From contig CAJXOH010000011.1 in the NCBI GenBank assembly GCA_913057895.1, positions 1 to 45,625 on the forward strand: DNA of 45,625 bases. Reading direction: 5' to 3'. A program made the translations under genes and the position numbers. Position 1 is the stretch's first letter. Each line of letters starts with the position of its first letter. This document shows, piece after piece, positions 33,277-40,272 of this stretch. The notes beneath the pieces were generated by a model. That model had not been told where the DNA came from. It worked only from the letters and a program-made list of their open reading frames with translations, and did not search any database. Source of the DNA: an uncultured Bacteroidota bacterium (lineage in GTDB: Bacteria; Bacteroidota; Rhodothermia; Balneolales; Balneolaceae).

Positions 33277-34346
33277 GAGTTTGTGCTGTAATCCCATGTT
33301 TTCAACAGGAGCTTCGTAGTTCAGCCCTAGAAGTGTTGACCAAGTCGTATAGCCTTGCAATGTCTTTAGGTGAACAATCCTCGGGCGCACAATCTTCGGG
33401 CGAACAATCTTCGGGCGAAAAAGCACAAGTAGAGGCATGGTTAATAGGCCCTGAAGCCGAGACTCACCAAGCAAAAGCAGCTCAATATGGAGCCTCAATA
33501 CTTCGCCTTATGAATCTTGAGGTTGACGCAGACCAAGGTGGGGTCAAAGTATCACTGGGTCGACGTTGGGTCGATGCCATCGATGAAATCATGACGCAAT
33601 CTACTTCAGAGCTCAACTCAGAAGGCGATGCATCTGATTCTACCCTGTTACTTTTCGATAATACTGAACTGACCAAGGATATCCTTGGTGCTTGTGGCGC
33701 TCGCTTAGGAGCCCCTGTCATTGCAGATGTTGTAGATCTTTCATGGGATGGGAAGCAATGTATTGCACAAAGACCAACCTATGCATCCAAGGTAATGTCC
33801 AAAGTCATTACCAGTGGCTCTGTTTGTCTCTGCTCTATTCGAGCCGGATTATTTGAGCCTGAAGAGCATCCAGTTGATGCTACTACACACCACTATTCTG
33901 CGCCAACCACAGATGCACTGGGGCAAGTCTTACAGGCACTTGTTGCGCCTGAAGGGGACACCGTTGACTTAACGGAAGCACCCATCATAGTGGGGGTTGG
34001 GCGAGGGATTTCGGACGAAACAGGTAAAGAGCTTGTGGCAAAGCTTGCAGAACTCATCCAAGGTGAAATTGCGATATCACGTGCTCATTTTGAGTCAGGC
34101 ATGTATTCTCATACCCTATTGGTGGGTCAAAGCGGTAAAGTTGTCGCACCACGCCTGTACCTTGCTCTTGGGATTTCGGGATCGATTCAGCATGTTGCAG
34201 GCATGTCCGAGAGTCATACCATTATCGCGATTAATAAGGATCCAGATGCACCTATTTTTGAGATCGCCGATGTAGGAATTGTGGGTGATCTCTATCAAAT
34301 TCTTCCAGCATTGAACCAGGCGCTAGAATCCAAAAAAGACGAGTGA
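33273..34346 (+). CDS. etfA: Electron transfer flavoprotein, alpha subunit
   Basis: This 357-residue protein has the N-terminal ETF domain and the C-terminal FAD-binding domain. The FAD domain is shown by IIVGVGRGISDETGKELVAK, ISRAHFESG, HTLLVGQSGKVVAPRLYLAL, GISGSIQHVAGM and INKDPDAPIFEIADVGIVGDL. The last two are diagnostic for ETF-alpha. An insertion of GEQSS-type repeats (residues 33-52) interrupts the N-terminal domain in what should be a surface loop and is unusual for the family. It overlaps etfB by 4 bp and runs into the glutaryl-CoA dehydrogenase gene, its likely electron donor. Confidence 0.93.
   Translation: MRVCAVIPCFQQELRSSALEVLTKSYSLAMSLGEQSSGAQSSGEQSSGEKAQVEAWLIGPEAETHQAKAAQYGASILRLMNLEVDADQGGVKVSLGRRWVDAIDEIMTQSTSELNSEGDASDSTLLLFDNTELTKDILGACGARLGAPVIADVVDLSWDGKQCIAQRPTYASKVMSKVITSGSVCLCSIRAGLFEPEEHPVDATTHHYSAPTTDALGQVLQALVAPEGDTVDLTEAPIIVGVGRGISDETGKELVAKLAELIQGEIAISRAHFESGMYSHTLLVGQSGKVVAPRLYLALGISGSIQHVAGMSESHTIIAINKDPDAPIFEIADVGIVGDLYQILPALNQALESKKDE
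33369..33428 (+). repeat. 15-bp in-frame tandem repeat inside etfA
   Basis: Three good copies (33369-33383, 33384-33398, 33399-33413) and one degenerate copy (33414-33428) encode GEQSS, GAQSS, GEQSS and GEKAQ. The copies differ from each other by two or three bases at most, and the frame is preserved. The unit length is a multiple of three, so gain or loss of copies keeps the protein intact. Confidence 0.85.
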
Positions 34347-34348
34347 CC

Positions 34349-35533
34349 ATGTTTAACATTCATGACCCTTATTTATTTGAGGATGAATTATCTGAAGATG
34401 ATCGTATGATCATGGAGGCTGCACGAGAGTACTGCCAAGCAAATTTGGAACCGAGAGCTCTTCGTGGCAATCAAGATGAACATTTTGACCCTGATATCCC
34501 CAAAGAAATGGCAGATATGGGACTCTTGGGCGCATCTATATCTGAAGCCTATGGAGGGGGAGGTGCAAGCCAAACGGCCTATGGACTCATTGCTCGTGAA
34601 GTGGAGCGCGTCGATTCAGGATATCGAAGTTTTATGTCTGTGCAATCAAGTTTGGTCATGGTTCCCATCGAAAAGTTCGGAACCGAGGACCAGAAGAAAC
34701 AGTATCTACCCAAATTGGCAAGTGCTGAACTCATTGGGTGTTTTGGGCTAACGGAACCAGATCATGGGTCAGATCCCAGCTCCATGGTGACTCGTGCGGT
34801 TCCCACTGATGGTGGATGGATTTTGAATGGCGCAAAAACGTGGATCACCAATTCGCCAATTGCAGATATAGCCATTGTATGGGCAAAAGTAAAAGAGGAG
34901 GACAAAGATGTCATCCGTGGATTTATTGTAGAAACCGCATGGAAGGGTGTCTCTACTCCGCACATTAAGGACAAGATGTCGTTGCGTGCGTCTGAAACAG
35001 GGGAGTTGGTCTTTCAAGATGTGTTTGTCCCTGAGACACACATATTCCCTGAGATCCGTGGACTCAAGGGGCCATTCACCTGCCTTAATTCTGCTCGATA
35101 TGGGATTGCATGGGGAACCGTAGGCGCTGCTGAGTTTTGTTATGAACGCTCTCGTACGTATGTGGGTGAGCGTAAACAATTTGGTCATCCACTCGCGGCA
35201 AATCAATTGCCCCAAACAAAATTGGCCAATATGCTAACGGACATCACCACCATGCAAATGTTGGCATGGCGACTAGGTCAACTGCGAGATGCTGGAAAGG
35301 ATGATCCCGCGATGATTTCCTTAGCAAAGCGACATAATGTTGGCAAGGCTCTAGATATCGCTCGTGTCGCAAGAGATATGCACGGTGGTAATGGTGTGAC
35401 GGGTGATTATCGGGTGATCCATCACGTGATCAATTTAGAATCGGTCAATACCTATGAAGGGACCTATGATATTCATGGGCTCATATTGGGGCGTGAAATC
35501 ACCGGGATCCAGGCCTTTGTTCCTAAAGGGTAA
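34349..35533 (+). CDS. Glutaryl-CoA dehydrogenase-type acyl-CoA dehydrogenase
   Basis: I use the ATG at 34349 (394 residues); a GTG at 34343 overlapping the etfA stop would add two residues. The acyl-CoA dehydrogenase folds are clear (GCFGLTEPDHGSDPSSM, FAD-binding WITNSPIADIAIVWAK). The glutaryl-CoA branch is supported by YRSFMSVQSSLVM, with Arg93 in the place of the substrate-binding arginine, and by the catalytic base Glu370 in NTYEGTYDIHGLILGR. Such enzymes oxidise and decarboxylate glutaryl-CoA to crotonyl-CoA, in lysine and tryptophan breakdown, and pass electrons to ETF. Cotranscription with etfBA fits. Confidence 0.9.
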   Translation: MFNIHDPYLFEDELSEDDRMIMEAAREYCQANLEPRALRGNQDEHFDPDIPKEMADMGLLGASISEAYGGGGASQTAYGLIAREVERVDSGYRSFMSVQSSLVMVPIEKFGTEDQKKQYLPKLASAELIGCFGLTEPDHGSDPSSMVTRAVPTDGGWILNGAKTWITNSPIADIAIVWAKVKEEDKDVIRGFIVETAWKGVSTPHIKDKMSLRASETGELVFQDVFVPETHIFPEIRGLKGPFTCLNSARYGIAWGTVGAAEFCYERSRTYVGERKQFGHPLAANQLPQTKLANMLTDITTMQMLAWRLGQLRDAGKDDPAMISLAKRHNVGKALDIARVARDMHGGNGVTGDYRVIHHVINLESVNTYEGTYDIHGLILGREITGIQAFVPKG

Positions 35534-35580
35534 GAGTCGTACCTCAGTTATTCCGTCAGCGCCAATATCTGATATGTAAG

Positions 35581-35609
35581 TTGTATGTGTTCTATATTCT
35601 GTATATATT
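35581..35609 (+). promoter_or_regulatory. lexA promoter candidate, possibly leaderless
   Basis: TTGTAT (35581-35586) and TATATT (35604-35609) are separated by 17 bp. The expected start, 6-7 nt after the -10 box, falls on the A of the lexA ATG at 35616. There is no Shine-Dalgarno. Confidence 0.5.
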
Positions 35610-35616
35610 TTATACA
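35600..35616. promoter_or_regulatory. LexA autoregulatory operator candidate
   Basis: A perfect 6-5-6 inverted repeat, TGTATA-N5-TATACA, overlaps the -10 box and ends on the first base of the lexA start codon. LexA proteins usually repress their own gene through such a palindrome near the promoter. It is not the E. coli CTGT-N8-ACAG or the Bacillus GAAC-N4-GTTC box. Confidence 0.55.
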
Positions 35617-36287
35617 TGGACTCTGTACAACTCACAAAAAAGCAACGCCAATTCCTCGATTTTATCCTGGCATACAGGGAGCATTATCAAGTATGGCCAA
35701 CGTATCGTGAAATTGCGGAAGAATTTGGGTTTAAATCACCAAATAGTGTAACTCAGAATATTCAGGCGTTAATGCGAAAAGAAGTACTTGTTCGCACACA
35801 TGATGATGAATATGATCTAAATCCGGACTGGGCACGCAAGCATGGACTTGATAGCAATATCCCGGAATCACAGGGCATTCCTGTTCGAGGACTTATTGCA
35901 GCAGGGCTTATGCAAGAAGCGATAGAGACAGATCTTGGACATGTCACGATGGACCATTTGTTCCCAAACAAAGACAAGATATTTGCCTTACGTGTTTCAG
36001 GTATGAGTATGAAAGACGAAGGAATCTTTGATGGTGATTTTGTTTTAATCTCAGAAGGAACCTTAAGTCATGGCGAAATTGGTGCAGTGATGTATGATGG
36101 CGAAACAACACTCAAACGTGTGTACAAGGAGGCCGATGGGATACGCCTAGTTGCAGCAAATGATGAATTTGATGATATCGAGCTCAGCCCTAGAGAAGCC
36201 GAGGAGGTGACCATTATTGGGGCCTATGTAGGCCATGTCAATCGCTCAGGATTCTTCCGAGCTCCTGATAGACGTGTCATCCACTAA
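35616..36287 (+). CDS. lexA: SOS repressor LexA
   Basis: The 223-residue repressor has an N-terminal winged helix-turn-helix (TYREIAEEFGFKSPNSVTQ) and a C-terminal S24 self-cleaving domain. The cleavage bond is Ala96-Gly97 (LIAAGLMQEA), and the Ser-Lys dyad is Ser131 (VSGMSMKDEG) and Lys167 (GETTLKRVY). With RecA bound to single-stranded DNA it cuts itself and the SOS genes turn on. The start overlaps the palindrome just described. It is followed by a minus-strand frame of doubtful status and then rplU. Confidence 0.96.
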   Translation: MDSVQLTKKQRQFLDFILAYREHYQVWPTYREIAEEFGFKSPNSVTQNIQALMRKEVLVRTHDDEYDLNPDWARKHGLDSNIPESQGIPVRGLIAAGLMQEAIETDLGHVTMDHLFPNKDKIFALRVSGMSMKDEGIFDGDFVLISEGTLSHGEIGAVMYDGETTLKRVYKEADGIRLVAANDEFDDIELSPREAEEVTIIGAYVGHVNRSGFFRAPDRRVIH

Positions 36288-36449
36288 TTTAGCTTGAGTA
36301 CTCTGGGGTCGATCGAGATAAGTATTGCGACCAGGGATGGCATCGTGCAGTTGGGAATCCTTGATCCAAGCTCTGCCCCCATCATGCTTTAGACGACGTC
36401 TATTCTTTAACTGCTTGGCTTGTTCGTGAATATCTACTCTATTTTTCAT
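36246..36449 (-). CDS. Short open frame of uncertain status
   Basis: A 67-residue frame (KNRVDIHEQAKQLKNRRRL, then HDGGRAWIKDSQLHDAIPG) lies opposite the lexA 3' end (42-bp overlap) and the gap before rplU. It is strongly basic at the N-terminus, which could fit a small DNA- or RNA-binding protein, but I recognise no family, see no ribosome site, and cannot exclude chance. Without it the region 36288-36475 would be an intergenic stretch. Confidence 0.3.
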   Translation of the reverse strand: MKNRVDIHEQAKQLKNRRRLKHDGGRAWIKDSQLHDAIPGRNTYLDRPQSTQAKLVDDTSIRSSEES

Positions 36450-36475
36450 CGAGGGTTTTCTTCTACGTAGCGTTA

Positions 36476-36504
36476 TTGAATTTTCGGTAGAATGACGTTA
36501 TATT
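36476..36504 (+). promoter_or_regulatory. rplU-rpmA promoter candidate
   Basis: TTGAAT (36476-36481) and TATATT (36499-36504) have a 17-bp spacer, a good sigma70-like pair, about 80 bp upstream of the rplU start codon. Confidence 0.5.
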
Positions 36505-36557
36505 ATTAGGCTAAGATAAGTTGAAATTCTACCGTTGAAAAGTCTTCAATCTGGTAG
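36485..36557 (+). promoter_or_regulatory. Inverted repeat and hairpin in the rplU leader
   Basis: CGGTAGAAT (36485-36493) is a perfect 9-bp complement of ATTCTACCG (36526-36534). The right arm can also form another stem: CTACC (36529-36533) with GGTAG (36553-36557), enclosing TTGAA-AAGTC-TTCAA (36535-36549). The two foldings exclude each other. If the promoter at 36476-36504 is right, only the second hairpin is in the mRNA and the left arm is DNA-level only. Confidence 0.4.
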
Positions 36558-36582
36558 GCAACGACAAAGTGTCTGTAAGATT

Positions 36583-36894
36583 ATGTATGCAATCGTAAAA
36601 ATTGGCGGTCATCAATACAAAGTTCGTGAAAAGGAAACGATCTTCGTAAACAAACTCAACACTGAAGACAAGACAGTAACGTTTGACGATGTCTACCTTG
36701 TCTCTGATGAGAAAGGGAAAGTGAGTGTTGGAACGCCTACAGTAAAAGGTGCTAGTGTTAAAGCAGCTATTGCTGATCAACTTAAGGCAGACAAAGTGAT
36801 TGTCTTCAAAAAGAAGCGTCGCAAAGGATACCAAAAGAAAAATGGATTCCGTCAGTCAATCACGCAACTCGATATTCAAAAAATTACCTCGTAA
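36583..36894 (+). CDS. rplU: 50S ribosomal protein L21
   Basis: From the ATG at 36583 the protein has 103 residues, the usual L21 length; an upstream ATG at 36535 would add 16 unmatched residues. The start MYAIVKIGGHQYKVREKE and the later KVIVFKKKRRKGYQKKNGFRQ with a final basic tail are diagnostic. L21 is an early-assembling large-subunit protein. It is directly followed by rpmA (L27), the standard pair in bacteria. Confidence 0.97.
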   Translation: MYAIVKIGGHQYKVREKETIFVNKLNTEDKTVTFDDVYLVSDEKGKVSVGTPTVKGASVKAAIADQLKADKVIVFKKKRRKGYQKKNGFRQSITQLDIQKITS

Positions 36895-36921
36895 AACGTT
36901 TCGTAAAGAAGGAGTTCACTC

Positions 36922-37173
36922 ATGGCACATAAGAAAGGTCAAGGTTCTACCAAAAACGGTCGCGATTCTGTATCAAAACGCCTAGGAGTTAAGAAGTTTG
37001 GCGGTGAAACTGTTCGCGCTGGAAACATCTTGGTTCGTCAAAGAGGTACAAAATTCCATCCTGGACTCAATGTTGGGATAGGTGGAGATGATACTCTGTT
37101 TGCTCTAGAAGATGGTACTGTATCATTCTCTGACCGTGGCGGTAAGAAGCTCGTCAATATCGATCCAGCATAA
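36922..37173 (+). CDS. rpmA: 50S ribosomal protein L27
   Basis: The 83-residue protein begins [20 protein letters not shown]. The family segment [23 protein letters not shown] follows in two parts, with the Gly/Asp-rich [14 protein letters not shown]27 sits at the peptidyl-transferase centre. There is no N-terminal cleavable extension of the Firmicutes type. A clear Shine-Dalgarno (AAGGAG at 36909-36914, 7 nt before the ATG) is present, unlike at most other starts in the window. It follows rplU by 27 bp. Confidence 0.97.
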   Translation: MAHKKGQGSTKNGRDSVSKRLGVKKFGGETVRAGNILVRQRGTKFHPGLNVGIGGDDTLFALEDGTVSFSDRGGKKLVNIDPA

Positions 37174-37193
37174 CGCCTTTAGGAAGCCCTCTC

Positions 37194-37883
37194 ATGTTTG
37201 AGCTGCCTGGCCTTCCTCACCTACAAGCAGGTACTCTATTCTGTATTGGTCGCAATTATGTTGATCATGCGAAGGAATTGAACAACCCCGTTCCTTCTCA
37301 ACCTCTTGTGTTTCTCAAATCAAGAAACACCCTAGTCTTTCCTAGCCCTGAGGCAGAAATCTTATTACCCCCTCAGTCTTCGGATGTCCACCACGAAGTA
37401 GAGTTTGTGTTTGCTATCGGCGAAGCAATTCATCATGCGTCTGAACAAGAAGCATTTAATGCCATAGCTGGTATTGCTATCGGCATTGACTGTACTGCCA
37501 GGGATCTACAGTCTAAAGCAAAGGAGAAAGGGCATCCTTGGACGCTAGCCAAAGGATTCCATACGTTTGCACCTATTGGGGAGTTTATCACATTGCCATC
37601 GCTTGGCATTCAATCTTCAGAGGGGCTCTCCCAGTTGACCATGTCCTGCACTGTGAATGGAGAGCAACGTCAGCATGGCTCGATCTCTGATATGATATTT
37701 AGCCCTACTTCGTTGATTCAATATGTATCAACCATTTGCCCTCTGGTTCCAGGAGATGTACTTTTTACAGGAACACCTGCAGGAGTCGCCAAACTACAAG
37801 CTGGTGACACTATTCAAGCTACCCTACATGATTCCTCCTCTTCTATCTCTCTTGATGTTGTTCATGCCCCAGAGGGTGGATAA
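37194..37883 (+). CDS. Fumarylacetoacetate hydrolase-family protein
   Basis: This 229-residue protein has the FAH-family fold (acylpyruvase/YcgM-like). Metal-binding residues are seen in DVHHEVEFVFAIGE (Glu68, Glu70) and GIDCTARDLQ (Asp99), with FCIGRNYVDHAKEL at the N-terminus and LFTGTPAGVAKLQAGD near the end. Such enzymes hydrolyse C-C bonds of beta-diketones or decarboxylate oxaloacetate-like compounds; the substrate here is unknown. The start follows rpmA by 20 bp, and the end overlaps the M23 peptidase gene by 20 bp. Confidence 0.88.
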   Translation: MFELPGLPHLQAGTLFCIGRNYVDHAKELNNPVPSQPLVFLKSRNTLVFPSPEAEILLPPQSSDVHHEVEFVFAIGEAIHHASEQEAFNAIAGIAIGIDCTARDLQSKAKEKGHPWTLAKGFHTFAPIGEFITLPSLGIQSSEGLSQLTMSCTVNGEQRQHGSISDMIFSPTSLIQYVSTICPLVPGDVLFTGTPAGVAKLQAGDTIQATLHDSSSSISLDVVHAPEGG

Positions 37884-39735
37884 GAGAGGTCGACTACCAG
37901 TATTTCTAGCCTTTCTCGTTGGCACGGCTATAGTCGTTAGCTCCCCAACGAATGCTCAGTCGATTGACCCCATAGACGAAGCACGTACTTCTTCCTATCC
38001 CGCTTGGATGACTCCAGGAGCCACCTATGCATGGCCAACTACAGCAACTACGTATCTAACGTCAACCTTCGCAGAAACAAGGAGTGCGCATCTTCATTCT
38101 GCGATTGATATCTCTACAAGAGCAGAAGAGGGACACCCAATATTGGCAGCTCGAGAGGGTGTGGTATCACGGATCATGATGGGCCCTTTCGGCTATGGAA
38201 ATGCTCTGATGCTTACCCATGAGGATGGCAGCCATACGTTATACGCTCACTTATCCCATTTTACGGATGAGATCCAAGCCATCGGTGATCGGGTAAGGAT
38301 GCCATCGCTACAAATGGACCTCGATTATTATCCACCTGTTGGACGGCAAATCCGTGTCAAAAAAGGGGAGTTGATTGGGTATTCTGGCGGCACAGGAGTG
38401 GGGCCACCTCATTTACACTTCGAGGTTCGATCTCCGTTAGGAGTTCCTATTAATCCGTTACTCGTCCCATTGGATGCACCTCTTCGTGATGGTCTTGCAC
38501 CCCAATTCTCGTCGCTTTATGCAGAATTTTTTGACTCTGAGAGCCCTTATACACCTGAACCTTTAGGTGAAACCTTTATAGACCTACGAACAAGAGACCG
38601 CAAACTCCTAGTCATTCCAGCCCATAAAACACGCCTTAGACTATCTGTCGACGTTTTTGATCAAGCTGAAGGTGGAACAAATGTATATGCTGTTTACCGT
38701 TTACGATTGCTTCGCGGGGAGACACTATTGTTTGAATCACAAGCTGATTCCTTCACCTTTGATCAAACCTCAGATATGGTCGCAGATCGCCACCATGGAC
38801 TCCTACGATCAGGACAAGGCGGGTATCAACGGCTTCATGTATTACCTGGGAATCGGTTCGACATGTACACCACACCGTTGGATGCCAATGAGCTGATTCT
38901 AGACGCAGAGCATGGGGTGGTTCATACCTTCACCATTGAAGCGGAAGATTTCCAAGGAAATCGTAGCCGGACCTCCCTAGAAATAATGCATGATTCGACC
39001 CTTTCATGGCAAGATTGGAAGCATTCCTCGGAAGGAGTTGAACGATGGAGACTCGACTCATTACGTACAGCTTGGCTTGGATCGATGCCCCCAGCTCTTG
39101 TAGAGCACATGACTGTGGATACTGTCTTGCACCAAAACAAACGACATGTCATTAGTTCGGTAGACGAACGTTTCGTGATGTCCATTCCAAAAGATGCCTT
39201 GTTGGAACCAACACGAGTTCATTTTACAAGTTTTGCAAGCGACACAGCCTACCATGTATTTATGCACTCTACACCCACTGGGTTTCGTCATCGAGCTAAT
39301 GTTCGCGTCTATGGTGAGCCAGACTCAACACGTGGCCTCGCATGGGTAGGGTTTGACCCTCCAAAAGGTGGTATTACACTCTCCCCGATGGGTATTTCTC
39401 CCGCTGGATATGCCGTATCGACTTCGACTCGAGATTTTTGGTCACTTCAAACGATTCAGGACGAGGATCCACCTAGGCTAAAGACGATCCATATGAAAGA
39501 GGACCCCGTTGTAGGTCGGACAGTCTCTTTTTTGATCGAAGAAGAGGGGTCTATTGATCTAGGTTCTGTAAAAATGTGGCAAAATGGCCGAGGAGTCCTC
39601 CCAATCTATGATTTTGAAGATGATTCCTTCACCGCATACCATCCTGAACTTAACACCAAATCGGGTGACGTATTTATCCTTGAAATTGCGGACCAACACG
39701 GCCACTCCAGCACCTATCGATGGGTCATTCCCTAG
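37864..39735 (+). CDS. Secreted M23-family metallopeptidase
   Basis: I place the start at the ATG at 37864 (623 residues), just before a signal peptide (MPQRVDKRGRLPVFLAFL, cleavage near ANAQ-like TNAQS). Upstream starts (37828, 37855, 37723) extend back into the hydrolase gene. The LytM/M23 zinc-binding residues are His78 and Asp82 in HLHSAIDIS, then His183 and His185 in PPHLHFEVRSP, with LYAHLSH between. The enzyme cuts peptidoglycan cross-links in the periplasm. About 400 residues of unrecognised beta-rich sequence follow, perhaps a substrate-binding or envelope-anchoring part. It converges on ridA with a 4-bp overlap. Confidence 0.88.
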   Translation: MPQRVDKRGRLPVFLAFLVGTAIVVSSPTNAQSIDPIDEARTSSYPAWMTPGATYAWPTTATTYLTSTFAETRSAHLHSAIDISTRAEEGHPILAAREGVVSRIMMGPFGYGNALMLTHEDGSHTLYAHLSHFTDEIQAIGDRVRMPSLQMDLDYYPPVGRQIRVKKGELIGYSGGTGVGPPHLHFEVRSPLGVPINPLLVPLDAPLRDGLAPQFSSLYAEFFDSESPYTPEPLGETFIDLRTRDRKLLVIPAHKTRLRLSVDVFDQAEGGTNVYAVYRLRLLRGETLLFESQADSFTFDQTSDMVADRHHGLLRSGQGGYQRLHVLPGNRFDMYTTPLDANELILDAEHGVVHTFTIEAEDFQGNRSRTSLEIMHDSTLSWQDWKHSSEGVERWRLDSLRTAWLGSMPPALVEHMTVDTVLHQNKRHVISSVDERFVMSIPKDALLEPTRVHFTSFASDTAYHVFMHSTPTGFRHRANVRVYGEPDSTRGLAWVGFDPPKGGITLSPMGISPAGYAVSTSTRDFWSLQTIQDEDPPRLKTIHMKEDPVVGRTVSFLIEEEGSIDLGSVKMWQNGRGVLPIYDFEDDSFTAYHPELNTKSGDVFILEIADQHGHSSTYRWVIP

Positions 39736-40115
39736 GCTGGAACTTCTGCAATCATGGAGATCTCAACCAAGACCTCTTTTGGAAGAGTTTTTACCGCAAC
39801 GGTCTCGCGAGCGGGTGGGATCTCTCCAAATGCCTTGGCATAAATCTCATTCACCGTTGCAAAATCTCCCATATCAGCAAGGAAAATGGAGCATTTGATG
39901 GCATGATCAAAGGACGAACCGGCTGCTTCAAGCACCGCACCTAAATTTTTCATGACTTGCTGAGTCTGCTCCTCTATACTCTCTCCCACCAGAGTCATTG
40001 TTTCTGGATCGAAAGGGATTTGACCGGATATATAGACCAGCCCATTGTGAATTATTGCTTGGGAATAAGGGCCAATGGCTGCAGGTGCATGGTCCGTGTG
40101 AATCGCTTTTCTCAT
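39732..40115 (-). CDS. ridA: RidA-family deaminase (enamine/imine deaminase)
   Basis: The ATG at 40115 gives 127 residues, the standard length; the ATG at 40142 would add nine. The pattern is RidA/YjgF: HAPAAIGPYSQAI near the start, GLVYISGQIPFDP, and ARETVAVKTLPKEVLVEI near the end, with Arg103 in the place of the catalytic Arg105 that binds the substrate carboxylate. RidA hydrolyses reactive 2-aminoacrylate enamines and protects pyridoxal enzymes. The adjacent genes are convergent or divergent, so it is a single-gene unit. Confidence 0.96.
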   Translation of the reverse strand: MRKAIHTDHAPAAIGPYSQAIIHNGLVYISGQIPFDPETMTLVGESIEEQTQQVMKNLGAVLEAAGSSFDHAIKCSIFLADMGDFATVNEIYAKAFGEIPPARETVAVKTLPKEVLVEISMIAEVPA

Positions 40116-40247
40116 ATTATTACGTAGTTTTTTTGACTCCAATCATCGTTAAGGGTAGACTGATGGCAAAAATACTACAAGGCCATCATCTTGACCACCA
40201 TTTATTTTGTGAATTCTGTGGTCAAATCCTACCTTTCAAGTCTACGA

Positions 40248-40255
40248 TAAATTTG
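40248..40255 (+). promoter_or_regulatory. Bacteroidota-type -7 box before the TPR lipoprotein gene
   Basis: TAAATTTG is a perfect match to TAnnTTTG and lies 17 nt before the start codon at 40273. No TTTG -33 element is found at the usual distance. Confidence 0.45.
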
Positions 40256-40272
40256 ATTGAAAACTCACTCTC

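Noticed and set aside
33217..33498. Repetitive minus-strand frame with PKIVR repeats
   Set aside because: It is the antisense reading of the 15-bp tandem repeat in etfA.
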